From Lachnospiraceae bacterium KM106-2 (GTDB lineage: Bacteria > Bacillota > Clostridia > Lachnospirales > Lachnospiraceae): DNA of 64,000 nucleotides. The DNA is taken from the NCBI GenBank assembly GCA_009731425.1, contig AP018794.1, positions 62,001-126,000 of the forward strand, in the 5' to 3' direction. A model generated the notes under the pieces. It did not search any database, had not been told where the DNA came from, and was given only the letters and a program-made list of their open reading frames with translations. Position 1 is the stretch's first letter; every line of letters starts with the position of its first letter. The translations under genes were made by a program, and so were the position numbers. Shown here in pieces: positions 9,397 through 16,463 of the stretch.

Positions 9397-9398
9397 AC

Positions 9399-9427
9399 TT
9401 GTGCTTTCGAGGGAAAGATAGTATGAT
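9399..9427 (+). promoter_or_regulatory. Promoter of the DUF2325 gene
   Basis: TTGTGC (9399-9404), 17-bp spacer, TATGAT (9422-9427). The expected start of transcription (about 9434) lies just before a metal-type palindrome at 9438. Confidence 0.55.
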
Positions 9428-9437
9428 GAGAAAAAAA

Positions 9438-9453
9438 GTTAGTCATAACTAAC
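9438..9453. promoter_or_regulatory. Iron-type operator (DtxR-family candidate), copy 1
   Basis: GTTAGTCATAACTAAC is a 16-bp palindrome with perfect 6-bp arms. The same GTTAG-N6-CTAAC pattern occurs at 12480 and 13017 in the feo operon and, with one change, at 12369 ahead of the DtxR-family gene. Its place right after the predicted transcription start suits repression. Confidence 0.6.
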
Positions 9454-9478
9454 CGACTAAAGAAAGCAGGTAGATCAA

Positions 9479-9763
9479 ATGAGTGTAGTTATCATCGGAG
9501 GACATGACCGTATGGTCTGTCAGTATAAGAAAATTTGTAAAGAATATAAATGTAAAGCAAAGGTATTTACTCAGATGAGTAATAATTTAAGAAATCAGAT
9601 TGGTAATCCTGATCTGATCGTACTTTTTACCAATACAGTTTCTCACAAAATGGTCCATTGTGCAGTGGCAGAAGCGCAACGTAATCATGTTGACGTGATT
9701 CGATGCCATACCAGCAGTAAGAATGCATTGATGGAAATCTTAGAGAATGCTTGTAATGCATAG
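9479..9763 (+). CDS. DUF2325-family small protein
   Basis: 94 residues. The opening (SVVIIGGHDRM), the central DLIVLFTNTVSHKM and the closing RCHTSSKNALMEIL fit the DUF2325 family, small Rossmann-like proteins of unknown function often seen near metal or redox genes. Conserved Cys and His residues (Cys14, Cys19, Cys25, His61) could bind metal, which is only inference. It is a single gene with its own promoter and an operator copy shared with feoAB, so it is likely iron-responsive. GCAGGT lies ahead of the ATG. Confidence 0.75.
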   Translation: MSVVIIGGHDRMVCQYKKICKEYKCKAKVFTQMSNNLRNQIGNPDLIVLFTNTVSHKMVHCAVAEAQRNHVDVIRCHTSSKNALMEILENACNA

Positions 9764-9783
9764 AAGAGGAATCGAAAAATAAA

Positions 9784-9812
9784 TTGACAGATACCAATTC
9801 GTTTGTTACCAT
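9784..9812 (+). promoter_or_regulatory. Promoter of the riboswitch transcript
   Basis: TTGACA (9784-9789), 17-bp spacer, TACCAT (9807-9812). Transcription would begin around 9819, a few bases before the aptamer. Confidence 0.55.
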
Positions 9813-9823
9813 TTAGGATAGAT

Positions 9824-9898
9824 AAAAGGGAGTAGTTTGCATCCAGAGTATTGGATGTGAGTTGGTTCGTCATCACGTGTAAAAACCGGGCCCTCTCA
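9824..9898 (+). ncRNA. yybP-ykoY (Mn2+) riboswitch aptamer
   Basis: The stretch opens with AAAAGGGAGTAG, contains GTTCGTCATCACG in the middle and closes with CCGGGCCCTC; these are the conserved blocks of the yybP-ykoY aptamer (GGGGAGUAG, CGUCA, CCGGGC). A short stem GCATCC/GGATGT lies between the first two blocks. A 17-bp terminator follows immediately as expression platform. The family senses Mn2+ and turns on exporters when Mn2+ is high. A covariance-model search would settle the call. Confidence 0.85.
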
Positions 9899-9904
9899 TA
9901 AGAA

Positions 9905-9954
9905 GCGAGACTTTTATTGCATGTTTTTGTTGTGCAATAAAGGTCTCGCTTTTT
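9905..9954 (+). terminator. Riboswitch expression platform terminator
   Basis: 17-bp stem (GCGAGACTTTTATTGCA, 9905-9921, with 9933-9949; one G-U pair) followed by T5. It lies between the aptamer and the exchanger gene, so it must be a conditional terminator. Confidence 0.88.
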
Positions 9955-10062
9955 ATAATTTATTGGAAAATTATAATTGGTAACGGTACGAAGCGTTAGA
10001 ATCGTGCACATACAAAAGGATGAATCAGGATAACCTAAGAGAGAGAAAGGAAGATAAGAGTT

Positions 10063-10983
10063 ATGATGTATGTATGGTTGCTCATTGGTTTTGTATTATT
10101 GATCAAAGGAGCAGATTATTTTGTGGAGGGAAGTTCTTCGGTAGCAAGACTTCTAAAGGTACCGGCAGTAATTATCGGTCTTACCATTGTTGCAATGGGA
10201 ACAAGTGCACCGGAAGCGGCAGTGAGTATTACAGCAGGATTAAGTGGAAACAATGAGTTATCCCTTAGTAATGTGGTCGGTTCTAATATCTTTAATTTAT
10301 TAGTAGTAATCGGAGTATGTGCGATCATTAAACCATTTGCATCAGATAAAGCAATTGTGAAGAGAGATCTACCTGTAAATATTGGTGCAACCGTATTAGT
10401 TGCATTATTCTTGATTGATCGAAAGATCAGTACCGTAGAAGCTATCGTAGCATTACTTTGTATGGTTGTATATATTGGATTTTTAATTCGCAGTGCAGCT
10501 AAGGACCGTGTGGAAATAGAGGAAGAGATGAAGATTCTTTCTCCACTGATGAGTACAGTATGTATTGTCGGTGGTATCATTGCAATTATATTAGGTGGTA
10601 ATTTAGTAGTTAATAGTGCATCTGATATTGCAGCGTCCTTTGGTATGAGTCAGACATTGATCGGTTTAACGATTGTAGCGGTTGGTACTTCTTTACCGGA
10701 ATTAGTGACTTCGATCGTAGCATCTAGAAAAGGAGAAAGTGGATTAGCGCTTGGTAATGCGGTTGGTTCTTCCATTTTCAATTTGTTATTTATTCTAGGG
10801 TTATCAGCGAGTTTACATCCAATTACGGTATTGACGGAAAATGTCATCGATGTGTGTGTATTACTAGTGGTATCCGTATTCCTATGGTTAGTCGGAAAAT
10901 CAAAGGGAAAAGTAACAAGAGTAGAAGGATTTATCTGTGTGGCTTTTTATATCGCCTATATGGTTTATGCAGTGATCAGATAA
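10063..10983 (+). CDS. CaCA-family cation exchanger (YrbG-like), probable Mn2+/Ca2+ exporter
   Basis: 306 residues, about ten transmembrane helices. The two inverted alpha repeats carry VAMGTSAPE (about residues 44-52) with SNVVGSNIFN, and VAVGTSLPE (about 206-214) with GNAVGSSIFN, the ion-binding motifs of the K+-independent Ca2+/Na+ exchanger family. The protein exports divalent cations in exchange for Na+ or H+ at the cytoplasmic membrane. The Mn2+ riboswitch in its leader suggests manganese export is the physiological job. AAGGAAG sits upstream; ATG 10063 or 10066 are both possible. A terminator follows at 10994. Confidence 0.9.
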   Translation: MMYVWLLIGFVLLIKGADYFVEGSSSVARLLKVPAVIIGLTIVAMGTSAPEAAVSITAGLSGNNELSLSNVVGSNIFNLLVVIGVCAIIKPFASDKAIVKRDLPVNIGATVLVALFLIDRKISTVEAIVALLCMVVYIGFLIRSAAKDRVEIEEEMKILSPLMSTVCIVGGIIAIILGGNLVVNSASDIAASFGMSQTLIGLTIVAVGTSLPELVTSIVASRKGESGLALGNAVGSSIFNLLFILGLSASLHPITVLTENVIDVCVLLVVSVFLWLVGKSKGKVTRVEGFICVAFYIAYMVYAVIR

Positions 10984-10993
10984 TTATGGATAG

Positions 10994-11023
10994 GAGCAGG
11001 ATCGTTGATCCTGCTCTTTTTTT
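10994..11023 (+). terminator. Rho-independent terminator
   Basis: GAGCAGGAT (10994-11002), loop CGTTG, ATCCTGCTC (11008-11016), then T7. The T run is also the left end of a larger inverted repeat (11017-11067). Confidence 0.9.
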
Positions 11024-11142
11024 AATTGATAGGAAAGTTCTCTGAACTCACCTATCAATTAAAAAAAGCTTTCTAAAGGAAGAAAGCCAAGATGCGCACT
11101 CACGCGGAAGGAAGGTATCACTTCGTGATCGCGTTCGACGCG
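11017..11142. repeat. Cluster of hairpins between exchanger and PAP2 genes
   Basis: Four inverted repeats follow one another: a perfect 17-bp pair (11017-11033 with 11051-11067), GCTTTCT/AGAAAGC (11068-11087), ATCAC/GTGAT (11117-11129) and CGCG/CGCG (11130-11142). The last part is more GC-rich than its surroundings. No coding frame is seen. It could be a dispersed intergenic repeat unit or a small structured RNA. Confidence 0.55.
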
Positions 11143-11143
11143 G

Positions 11144-11170
11144 AGAGTTTGGCAAGCCAAACTCTTTTTT
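11144..11170 (+). terminator. Rho-independent terminator-like hairpin
   Basis: AGAGTTTGGC (11144-11153), loop AA, GCCAAACTCT (11156-11165), T6. It has no plus-strand gene directly upstream; it ends the hairpin cluster. Confidence 0.8.
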
Positions 11171-11217
11171 ACGCAAATGGGAGCGAAAGTGACAGTCTTT
11201 TCATCTAAAGGTTATGG

Positions 11218-11223
11218 TATAAT
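11218..11223 (+). promoter_or_regulatory. -10 element for the PAP2 gene
   Basis: TATAAT at 11218-11223, 55 bases before the start codon; the -35 region is poor (GTCTTT near 11195). Confidence 0.4.
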
Positions 11224-11278
11224 AGACAGATCATTACGATTGTTTTGATGAGAATACATAAAAGGAGAATTAGGAACA

Positions 11279-11941
11279 GTGGCAACTTGGTTAAATTCGA
11301 TATTCGCAGAATACGATCATGCGATATTAAGTGGATTACATCACTTGGCGATTATGACAGGAGGTGCATTAACACCGTTATTTTCGATTATTAGTGCATT
11401 TGCAGAAAAAGGAGTTGGAATGCTTCTGTTAGGACTGTGCTTGATGGGATTTAAGAAGACAAGAAAGCTCGGTGTGTGTGTATTTGGCGCAATATGTTGT
11501 GGAGCTCTTATCACAAACGTAATCTTAAAGGATTGGATCGCACGCCCACGCCCTTACATAGATATTAACAGTATTTATCATAGCTGGTGGATGTATGCTG
11601 GAAAGACAATGGAAACTGGATGCTCCTTTCCATCTGGCCATGTGACTGGGACAATGGCAGCGATGACGGCAATCTTTTTGACGTGTAATAAGAAGAAAAG
11701 TTGGATGGCATTTCTTGTTGTAATCTTAATGGGGATTTCAAGGAACTATCTAATGGTACATTATCCATCGGATGTACTTGGAGGAATGATAGCAGGTGCA
11801 GTTGCAGCAACAGTCTCATTCTATATTACAAAGTTGATCTATCGTTATTTGGAAGATAATTTAGAGAAAAAACTTTGCCGATTTGCAATTCGATTTGATG
11901 TGGGAGAGGTTTGGAAAAGACGAGCAAAGAGTAGAAAATAG
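11279..11941 (+). CDS. PAP2-family membrane phosphatase
   Basis: 220 residues, about five or six membrane helices. The three phosphatase motifs are present in order: KDWIARPRP (about 84-92), PSGH (about 119-122) and SRNYLMVHYPSD (about 149-160), with the catalytic His pair and Arg. Members remove phosphate from lipid phosphates such as undecaprenyl pyrophosphate or phosphatidic acid, at the outer face of the membrane. Start is GTG at 11279, after AGGAG (11264-11268). An all-lipid role is inferred from the family; the exact substrate is not visible. The C-terminal tail is strongly basic. Confidence 0.88.
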   Translation: MATWLNSIFAEYDHAILSGLHHLAIMTGGALTPLFSIISAFAEKGVGMLLLGLCLMGFKKTRKLGVCVFGAICCGALITNVILKDWIARPRPYIDINSIYHSWWMYAGKTMETGCSFPSGHVTGTMAAMTAIFLTCNKKKSWMAFLVVILMGISRNYLMVHYPSDVLGGMIAGAVAATVSFYITKLIYRYLEDNLEKKLCRFAIRFDVGEVWKRRAKSRK

Positions 11942-11943
11942 AG

Positions 11944-11978
11944 AAAAAGAAGTAGAACAAAATGTTCTACTTCTTTTT
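11944..11978. terminator. Bidirectional terminator
   Basis: 16-bp perfect stem (11944-11959 with 11963-11978) bounded by A5 and T5. It serves the PAP2 gene and overlaps the last codons of the convergent DtxR-family gene. Confidence 0.88.
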
Positions 11979-12335
11979 CTCTATATATGCTTTTAAAGCT
12001 GCAATACTTTCAGGACTAATGACATGTTCAATCTTACATGCATCATCAGCAGCAGTTTTGCTATCTACTCCAACGGCTTCAAGACAGCTTGTAAGAATTT
12101 TATGTCTTTCATAAATCATCTCAGCAATTTCTTTTCCAGATTCAGTTAAATAAATGTAGCCGGCATCTGTAACTGTAATATAATTGTTTTCACGTAAATT
12201 TTTCATCGCTACACTAACCGAGGATTTTTTGAATCCAAGTTCATTTGCAATATCTACAGATCGTACGACTGGCAATGTGCGGCTTAACATAAGTATCGTT
12301 TCTAAATAATTTTCAGAAGATTGATTTATATTCAT
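11967..12335 (-). CDS. DtxR/MntR-family metal-dependent repressor
   Basis: 122 residues. The N-terminal winged helix (ENYLETILMLSRTLPVVRSV with ANELGFKKSSVSVAMKNL) and the metal-binding/dimerisation part (GKEIAEMIYERHKIL, then DACKIEHVISPE) are typical of the family. There is no C-terminal SH3 domain, so it is the short MntR-like form. Such proteins bind Fe2+ or Mn2+ and repress uptake genes. It is divergent from feoAAB, and a palindrome resembling the feo operators lies at its own promoter (12369-12384), suggesting iron control and self-regulation. GAGGTAA lies ahead of the ATG. Confidence 0.9.
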   Translation of the reverse strand: MNINQSSENYLETILMLSRTLPVVRSVDIANELGFKKSSVSVAMKNLRENNYITVTDAGYIYLTESGKEIAEMIYERHKILTSCLEAVGVDSKTAADDACKIEHVISPESIAALKAYIEKKK

Positions 12336-12368
12336 AAATATTACCTCGATTCTGCTTTCATCAAAAAA

Positions 12369-12384
12369 GTTAGATTTAAATAAC
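12369..12384. promoter_or_regulatory. Iron-type operator, copy 2 (one mismatch)
   Basis: GTTAGATTTAAATAAC matches GTTAG-N6-CTAAC except for one base. It lies just downstream of the predicted transcription start of the DtxR-family gene on the minus strand. Confidence 0.45.
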
Positions 12385-12391
12385 TTGAGTT

Positions 12392-12420
12392 AGTATACCA
12401 TAGAATATGTAATAATACAA
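12392..12420 (-). promoter_or_regulatory. Promoter of the DtxR-family gene
   Basis: On the minus strand TTGTAT (12415-12420) and TATACT (12392-12397) are separated by 17 bp. Confidence 0.55.
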
Positions 12421-12463
12421 TGAGTTATCCAATCTTATTGATAAAAAATGTTCAATAAAGTTG

Positions 12464-12492
12464 TTGACAACTAATGACAGTTAGCATATACT
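12464..12492 (+). promoter_or_regulatory. feo operon promoter
   Basis: TTGACA (12464-12469), 17-bp spacer, TATACT (12487-12492): near-consensus. The -10 lies inside operator copy 3, so a bound repressor would block it directly. Confidence 0.8.
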
Positions 12493-12495
12493 AAC
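12480..12495. promoter_or_regulatory. Iron-type operator, copy 3
   Basis: GTTAGCATATACTAAC, a 16-bp palindrome overlapping the -10 of the feo promoter. Same pattern as at 9438 and 13017. Confidence 0.65.
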
Positions 12496-12547
12496 ACATG
12501 TAATAAATGATAATGATTTTCAACAAAAACAGAAAGAAGATGAAGAT

Positions 12548-12772
12548 ATGCCACTATCCATGGTAAATGCAGGCCAAATGCATGTGATCAATAAGGTTTC
12601 TGGAAAACAGGAAACAAAAAAGTTTTTAGAAAAATTAGGCTTTGTAACAGGGAGTGAAATAATGGTAGTTTCTGAAATCAATGGAAACATCATTGTCAAT
12701 GTGAAAGAAGCAAGAGTTGCTATTGGCAAAGACATGGCAAATAAAATTATGGTGACACCAAAAGTCGCATAA
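12548..12772 (+). CDS. feoA: FeoA-family protein (first copy)
   Basis: 74 residues with the small SH3-like fold of FeoA: QETKKFLEKLGFVTGSEIMV, then a beta-rich end with IVNVKEARVAIGKDMANKI. FeoA is a cytoplasmic accessory protein of the ferrous iron transporter FeoB. Two FeoA genes in tandem ahead of feoB are common in Clostridia. The ribosome binding site is weak (AGAAAGAAGA). The second feoA begins 13 bases after its stop. Confidence 0.88.
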   Translation: MPLSMVNAGQMHVINKVSGKQETKKFLEKLGFVTGSEIMVVSEINGNIIVNVKEARVAIGKDMANKIMVTPKVA

Positions 12773-12785
12773 GGAGGATGTTTAT

Positions 12786-13010
12786 ATGACACTTAACGAA
12801 ATCCCATGCGGGAAAACGGTAAAAGTTAAGAAACTAACAGGCGTAGGTCCTGTAAAACGAAGAATCATGGATATGGGGATTACAAAGGGAATTGATATCT
12901 ATGTAAGAAAAGTTGCACCACTCGGTGATCCAGTTGAAGTAACCGTACGTGGATATGAATTATCATTGCGTAAGGCAGATGCGGTAATGATTGAAGTAGA
13001 ATCCGTATGA
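12786..13010 (+). CDS. feoA: FeoA-family protein (second copy)
   Basis: 74 residues, SH3-like: LNEIPCGKTVKVKKLTGVG, KRRIMDMGITKGIDIYV and GDPVEVTVRGYELSLRKADA, the last being the most conserved FeoA motif. It is closer to canonical FeoA than the first copy. AAGGAGG lies ahead of the ATG. A further operator copy (13017-13032) separates it from feoB. Confidence 0.92.
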   Translation: MTLNEIPCGKTVKVKKLTGVGPVKRRIMDMGITKGIDIYVRKVAPLGDPVEVTVRGYELSLRKADAVMIEVESV

Positions 13011-13016
13011 CCATGA

Positions 13017-13032
13017 GTTAGTTAAAACTAAC
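13017..13032. promoter_or_regulatory. Iron-type operator, copy 4, inside the feo operon
   Basis: GTTAGTTAAAACTAAC with perfect 6-bp arms lies between feoA2 and feoB. No promoter is evident there, so it could act as a roadblock or as an RNA hairpin. Confidence 0.55.
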
Positions 13033-13059
13033 TAAGAAGAAAAAAAGGAGCAAAATATA

Positions 13060-15207
13060 ATGTCAGTAAAAATTGCATTAGCAGGTAATCCAAACTGCGG
13101 TAAAACAACATTGTTTAATGCGCTTACCGGTTCGAATCAATTTGTTGGTAACTGGCCAGGCGTTACAGTAGAAAAAAAAGAAGGAAGATTAAAAGGGCAT
13201 AAAGATGTCGTGATCATGGATCTTCCAGGTATTTATTCTTTATCACCTTATACATTAGAAGAAGTTGTAGCCAGAAATTATTTGATCGGCGATAAGCCGG
13301 ATGCGATCTTAAATATCATTGATGGTACCAATTTAGAGAGAAACTTATATTTGACGACTCAATTAATTGAACTTGGAATCCCAGTGATTCTTGCTATCAA
13401 TATGATGGATATCGTAGAAAAGTCTGGTGATCAGATACATACGGATCAGTTAGAGAAGAAACTCGGCTGTCCAGTTGTTCGAATCTCAGCATTAAAAGGT
13501 ACTGGAATTAAAGAAGCAGCAAATCGTGCTGTCGAACTTGCACAGTCCAAACAATATACAGAACCAGTTCATGAATTTGCTACTGAAGTAGAGAGTGTTC
13601 TTGATACGATCGAGCATAAACTTGGCAGTGAGATTCCTGCAGAACAAAAAAGATTTTTTGCTATCAAATTATTAGAACAGGATAGCAAGATCATCGAACA
13701 GATGCAACAAGTACCGGACGTTTCCACTGAAGTCCAATTGATTGAAAAAGAGATGGATGATGATACCGAAAGTATTATTACAAATGAGAGATATGTCTAT
13801 ATTTCTTCGATTATTGATGCTTGCTGTACGAAGGCGAAGAAAGGTAAATTAACCGTATCGGATAAGATCGATCATATCGTTACCAATCGCTGGTTAGCAC
13901 TTCCAATCTTTGCAGCAATTATGACTTTAGTTTATTATGTGTCCATAAAGACAGTTGGTGATTGGGCAACCGGTTGGGCAAATGATGGTGTTTTCGGTGA
14001 TGGATGGAGTTTCTTCGGATTATTTGATGTACCAAGTATCCCTTCGTTAGTAGAATCTGGTTTAAATGCGATTGGATGTGCGGACTGGTTACAAGGATTG
14101 ATCGTTGATGGTGTTGTAGGCGGTGTTGGAGCCGTACTTGGTTTTGTACCACAGATGATTATCTTATTCTTTTTCCTTGCGTTCTTAGAATCTTGTGGTT
14201 ATATGGCTAGAGTTGCTTTTATTATGGATCGAATCTTCCGTAAATTCGGGCTTTCTGGTAAGTCATTCATTCCAATGTTGATCGGCAGTGGTTGTGGTGT
14301 ACCAGGAATTATGGCATCTAGAACAATTGAAAATGATCGTGACCGTAAGATGACGATCATGACAACAACATTTATCCCTTGTGGAGCAAAGATTCCAATC
14401 ATCGGTTTAGTTGCAGGCGCATTATTTAACGGGGCTTGGTGGATCGCTCCAAGTGCTTATTTCATAGGAATTGCAGCAATTATTTGTTCCGGTATCATGT
14501 TAAAGAAAACGAAATTATTCGCTGGTGATCCAGCACCTTTCGTTATGGAGCTTCCAGCATATCATATGCCAACCGCAGGCAATGTACTTCGTAGTATGTG
14601 GGAGAGAAGCTGGTCCTTTATTAAGAAGGCGGGTACGATCATTTTACTTTCTGCGATCGTAATTTGGTTCATGACTTACTTTGGCTGGAAAGATGGTCAA
14701 TTTAGAATGTTAACAGAGATGGAATTAGATCACAGTATCTTAGCTAAGATGGGTAATGCAATTTGCATCATATTTGCACCACTTGGATGGGGAGACTGGA
14801 AATCAGCAGTGGCAGCAATTACTGGTTTAGTTGCAAAAGAGAATGTTGTAAGTACCTTTGGTATCCTTTATGGTCATGCTGAAGTTGCGGAGACTGGAAA
14901 TGAGATCTGGGCTAATATTGCATCAAATATGACAGCATTAGCAGCTTATTCTTATCTTGCATTTAACTTATTATGCGCACCATGTTTCGCGGCAATGGGA
15001 GCAATTAAGAGAGAAATGAACAGTGCAAAATGGTTCTGGACTGCAATTGGATATCAGACAGGACTTGCTTATGTCGTATCACTTTGTATTTATCAAATCG
15101 GTATGTTAATTACGACAGGAACATTTGGAATTGGAACTGCAGTTGCATTCGCATGTGTAGCAGGATTTATTTATTTGCTTGTTAGACCTCATAAAGAAAA
15201 TTATTAG
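13060..15207 (+). CDS. feoB: Ferrous iron transporter FeoB
   Basis: 715 residues. The N-terminal G domain has G1 GNPNCGKTT (about 9-17), G3 DLPGIYSL, G4 NMMD and G5 SALKG, followed by a helical GDI-like domain to about residue 265. The membrane part contains the two Gate motifs, FIPMLIGSGCGVPG and FIPCGAKIPI, each with the key Cys. FeoB takes up Fe2+ across the cytoplasmic membrane with GTP hydrolysis. AAAGGAG lies 8 bases ahead of the ATG. It is followed by a Cys-rich FeoB-associated peptide and a Fur-like gene in one operon. Confidence 0.97.
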   Translation: MSVKIALAGNPNCGKTTLFNALTGSNQFVGNWPGVTVEKKEGRLKGHKDVVIMDLPGIYSLSPYTLEEVVARNYLIGDKPDAILNIIDGTNLERNLYLTTQLIELGIPVILAINMMDIVEKSGDQIHTDQLEKKLGCPVVRISALKGTGIKEAANRAVELAQSKQYTEPVHEFATEVESVLDTIEHKLGSEIPAEQKRFFAIKLLEQDSKIIEQMQQVPDVSTEVQLIEKEMDDDTESIITNERYVYISSIIDACCTKAKKGKLTVSDKIDHIVTNRWLALPIFAAIMTLVYYVSIKTVGDWATGWANDGVFGDGWSFFGLFDVPSIPSLVESGLNAIGCADWLQGLIVDGVVGGVGAVLGFVPQMIILFFFLAFLESCGYMARVAFIMDRIFRKFGLSGKSFIPMLIGSGCGVPGIMASRTIENDRDRKMTIMTTTFIPCGAKIPIIGLVAGALFNGAWWIAPSAYFIGIAAIICSGIMLKKTKLFAGDPAPFVMELPAYHMPTAGNVLRSMWERSWSFIKKAGTIILLSAIVIWFMTYFGWKDGQFRMLTEMELDHSILAKMGNAICIIFAPLGWGDWKSAVAAITGLVAKENVVSTFGILYGHAEVAETGNEIWANIASNMTALAAYSYLAFNLLCAPCFAAMGAIKREMNSAKWFWTAIGYQTGLAYVVSLCIYQIGMLITTGTFGIGTAVAFACVAGFIYLLVRPHKENY

Positions 15208-15218
15208 GAGATGATTAG

Positions 15219-15371
15219 ATGGGAACCGTAGTAGTTGGAGCTGCTTTAGCAGCAGTCGTAATTGCTATTATTAATAAAATGGTAAAAGATAAAAAGAACG
15301 GAAAGTCAATCCAATGTGGATGTGACTGTAGCCACTGTGGAGGACATTGTCATGAAGGAAATGATCGTTGA
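15219..15371 (+). CDS. FeoB-associated Cys-rich membrane peptide
   Basis: 50 residues: one N-terminal membrane helix (about 3-19), a lysine-rich stretch, and a Cys/His tail (CGCDCSHCGGHCHEG) able to bind metal. This is the layout of the FeoB-associated Cys-rich membrane protein family found after feoB in Firmicutes. AGGAG (15206-15210) is 8 bases ahead of the ATG. Its last 20 bases overlap the Fur-like gene in another frame. A role in Fe2+ handling at the transporter is inferred from family and position. Confidence 0.9.
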   Translation: MGTVVVGAALAAVVIAIINKMVKDKKNGKSIQCGCDCSHCGGHCHEGNDR

Positions 15372-15708
15372 AAAACTGAAAAATCAGGGATGCAGGATTA
15401 CGAAACAACGTTTATTACTCATTGATATTATACTAGAAAATGAGTGCGCTAGTTGTAAAGAAATTTATTATAAAGCAGTCAGCATGGACCCTAAGATTGG
15501 TAGATCAACGGTTTATCGAATGATAAACATGCTTGAAGAAATTGGTGTCATCAATCGAAGAAATCTGTATCAGGTTGTAGATTTAGAGCAGCCGGCAGAG
15601 GGAGAAGGATGCATGATCCGTCTTCAAGATGGAGAGTTACTTCATTTAACTTCAGCACAATGGAATCGTGTTGTTCAAACAGGATTACGTACGAATGGTT
15701 ACCTATAG
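15352..15708 (+). CDS. Short Fur-family regulator (DNA-binding domain, reduced C-terminus)
   Basis: 118 residues from the ATG at 15352, chosen because GGAGG (15340-15344) lies 7 bases upstream. The N-terminal winged helix of Fur is clear (KNQGCRITKQRLLLIDIIL and GRSTVYRMINMLEEIGVI). The C-terminal half lacks the HHHDH-type metal and dimerisation motifs: only VDLEQPAEGEGCMIRLQDG and a short end remain. It may bind DNA without iron sensing, or depend on another partner. It overlaps the Cys-rich peptide gene and is the last gene of the feo operon, so it would be made when iron is low. Confidence 0.82.
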   Translation: MKEMIVEKLKNQGCRITKQRLLLIDIILENECASCKEIYYKAVSMDPKIGRSTVYRMINMLEEIGVINRRNLYQVVDLEQPAEGEGCMIRLQDGELLHLTSAQWNRVVQTGLRTNGYL

Positions 15709-15745
15709 TCAAGAATTTCATTATAGAAAAATTAATTGAGAATGG

Positions 15746-15777
15746 ACGATTGTCACAATATGTGGCAGTCGTTTTTT
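15746..15777 (+). terminator. feo operon terminator
   Basis: ACGATTGTCACA (15746-15757), loop ATA, TGTGGCAGTCGT (15761-15772) with two G-U pairs, then T6. Confidence 0.88.
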
Positions 15778-15822
15778 CTCGTTTTGGAAATCTTTCAATT
15801 CTATGATGTTTGAGAAACCAGG

Positions 15823-16065
15823 TTGAGACATTTTTTTGTTAATCTGTTCCAGAAGCTCAATGCAAAGGAGAATATTGAACTTCCTTTATTGATCGGAAAT
15901 AATAAAGTGAATGGGAGTTATGTGGAAGAGTTGATTCAATTCCTAGGATTAAAAGATGGGGAGAATTATCAGAAGGTAATTATGATCACTCATAATATGG
16001 ATTTAGCCAAAGAAGCGGATCGAATGATAAGGATCGTAGATGGTATCGCGACTTGCGAGGACTAG
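15823..16065 (+). pseudogene. Remnant of an ABC transporter ATPase (LolD/MacB type)
   Basis: The 80-residue frame keeps two separate pieces of an ABC ATPase: the Q-loop region (LFQKLNAKENIELPLLIG, then EELIQFLGL) and the H-loop region (IMITHNMDLAKEADRMIRI with VDG). Walker A, the LSGGQ signature and Walker B are missing; an in-frame deletion joined the halves at about residue 47. It has no ribosome binding site. Presumably a decayed exporter gene, next to an insertion element. Confidence 0.8.
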
Positions 16066-16463
16066 GGGAAAGATTCGATGAAATAAGCAGCGTTACAAAA
16101 GGAGTGGAAAAACCTCGTAAAGTAACTTATACACTTGTCGGTATGATATGAGACCGAGCATATGACAAGCAATACGGTATCATTATGATTATGTATCGTT
16201 GAGTTTGATCTGTTTTCTAATCTCGAAGGGACTAACAAAAGAAGTAAATAACAGGAATATCATGGAGAATATTGATGAAATTGAGTAAACAAACATGAGT
16301 ATTTCAAAAGTATTTCAAATTTTGAGAAAAATTAGTCATAGTATTGAAAATACAACCATATGATATTAATTAGAGAGCTTAAAAAAGCATTCTGGTGATA
16401 TGTCAAGAGATATTTAGAAAAGATTTTGATAGGTATTTCTTAAAAAAGGGCGCACTTCACCAT
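16066..16463. other. Gene-free AT-rich stretch
   Basis: No open frame of useful length and no clear RNA or terminator is seen. Short fragments with many stops suggest decayed coding DNA, possibly from the membrane part of the lost ABC system, but I could not match any piece to a family. Confidence 0.5.

Noticed and set aside
9685..10011. Minus-strand frame of 108 codons overlapping the riboswitch.
   Set aside because: It runs antisense through the aptamer, terminator and the DUF2325 gene and has no family features.
12509..12522. GATAATGATTTTCA between the feo promoter and feoA1, resembling a Fur box half.
   Set aside because: About 13 of 19 consensus positions match, but the second half is poor and the region is AT-rich; the GTTAG-N6-CTAAC operators explain control better.
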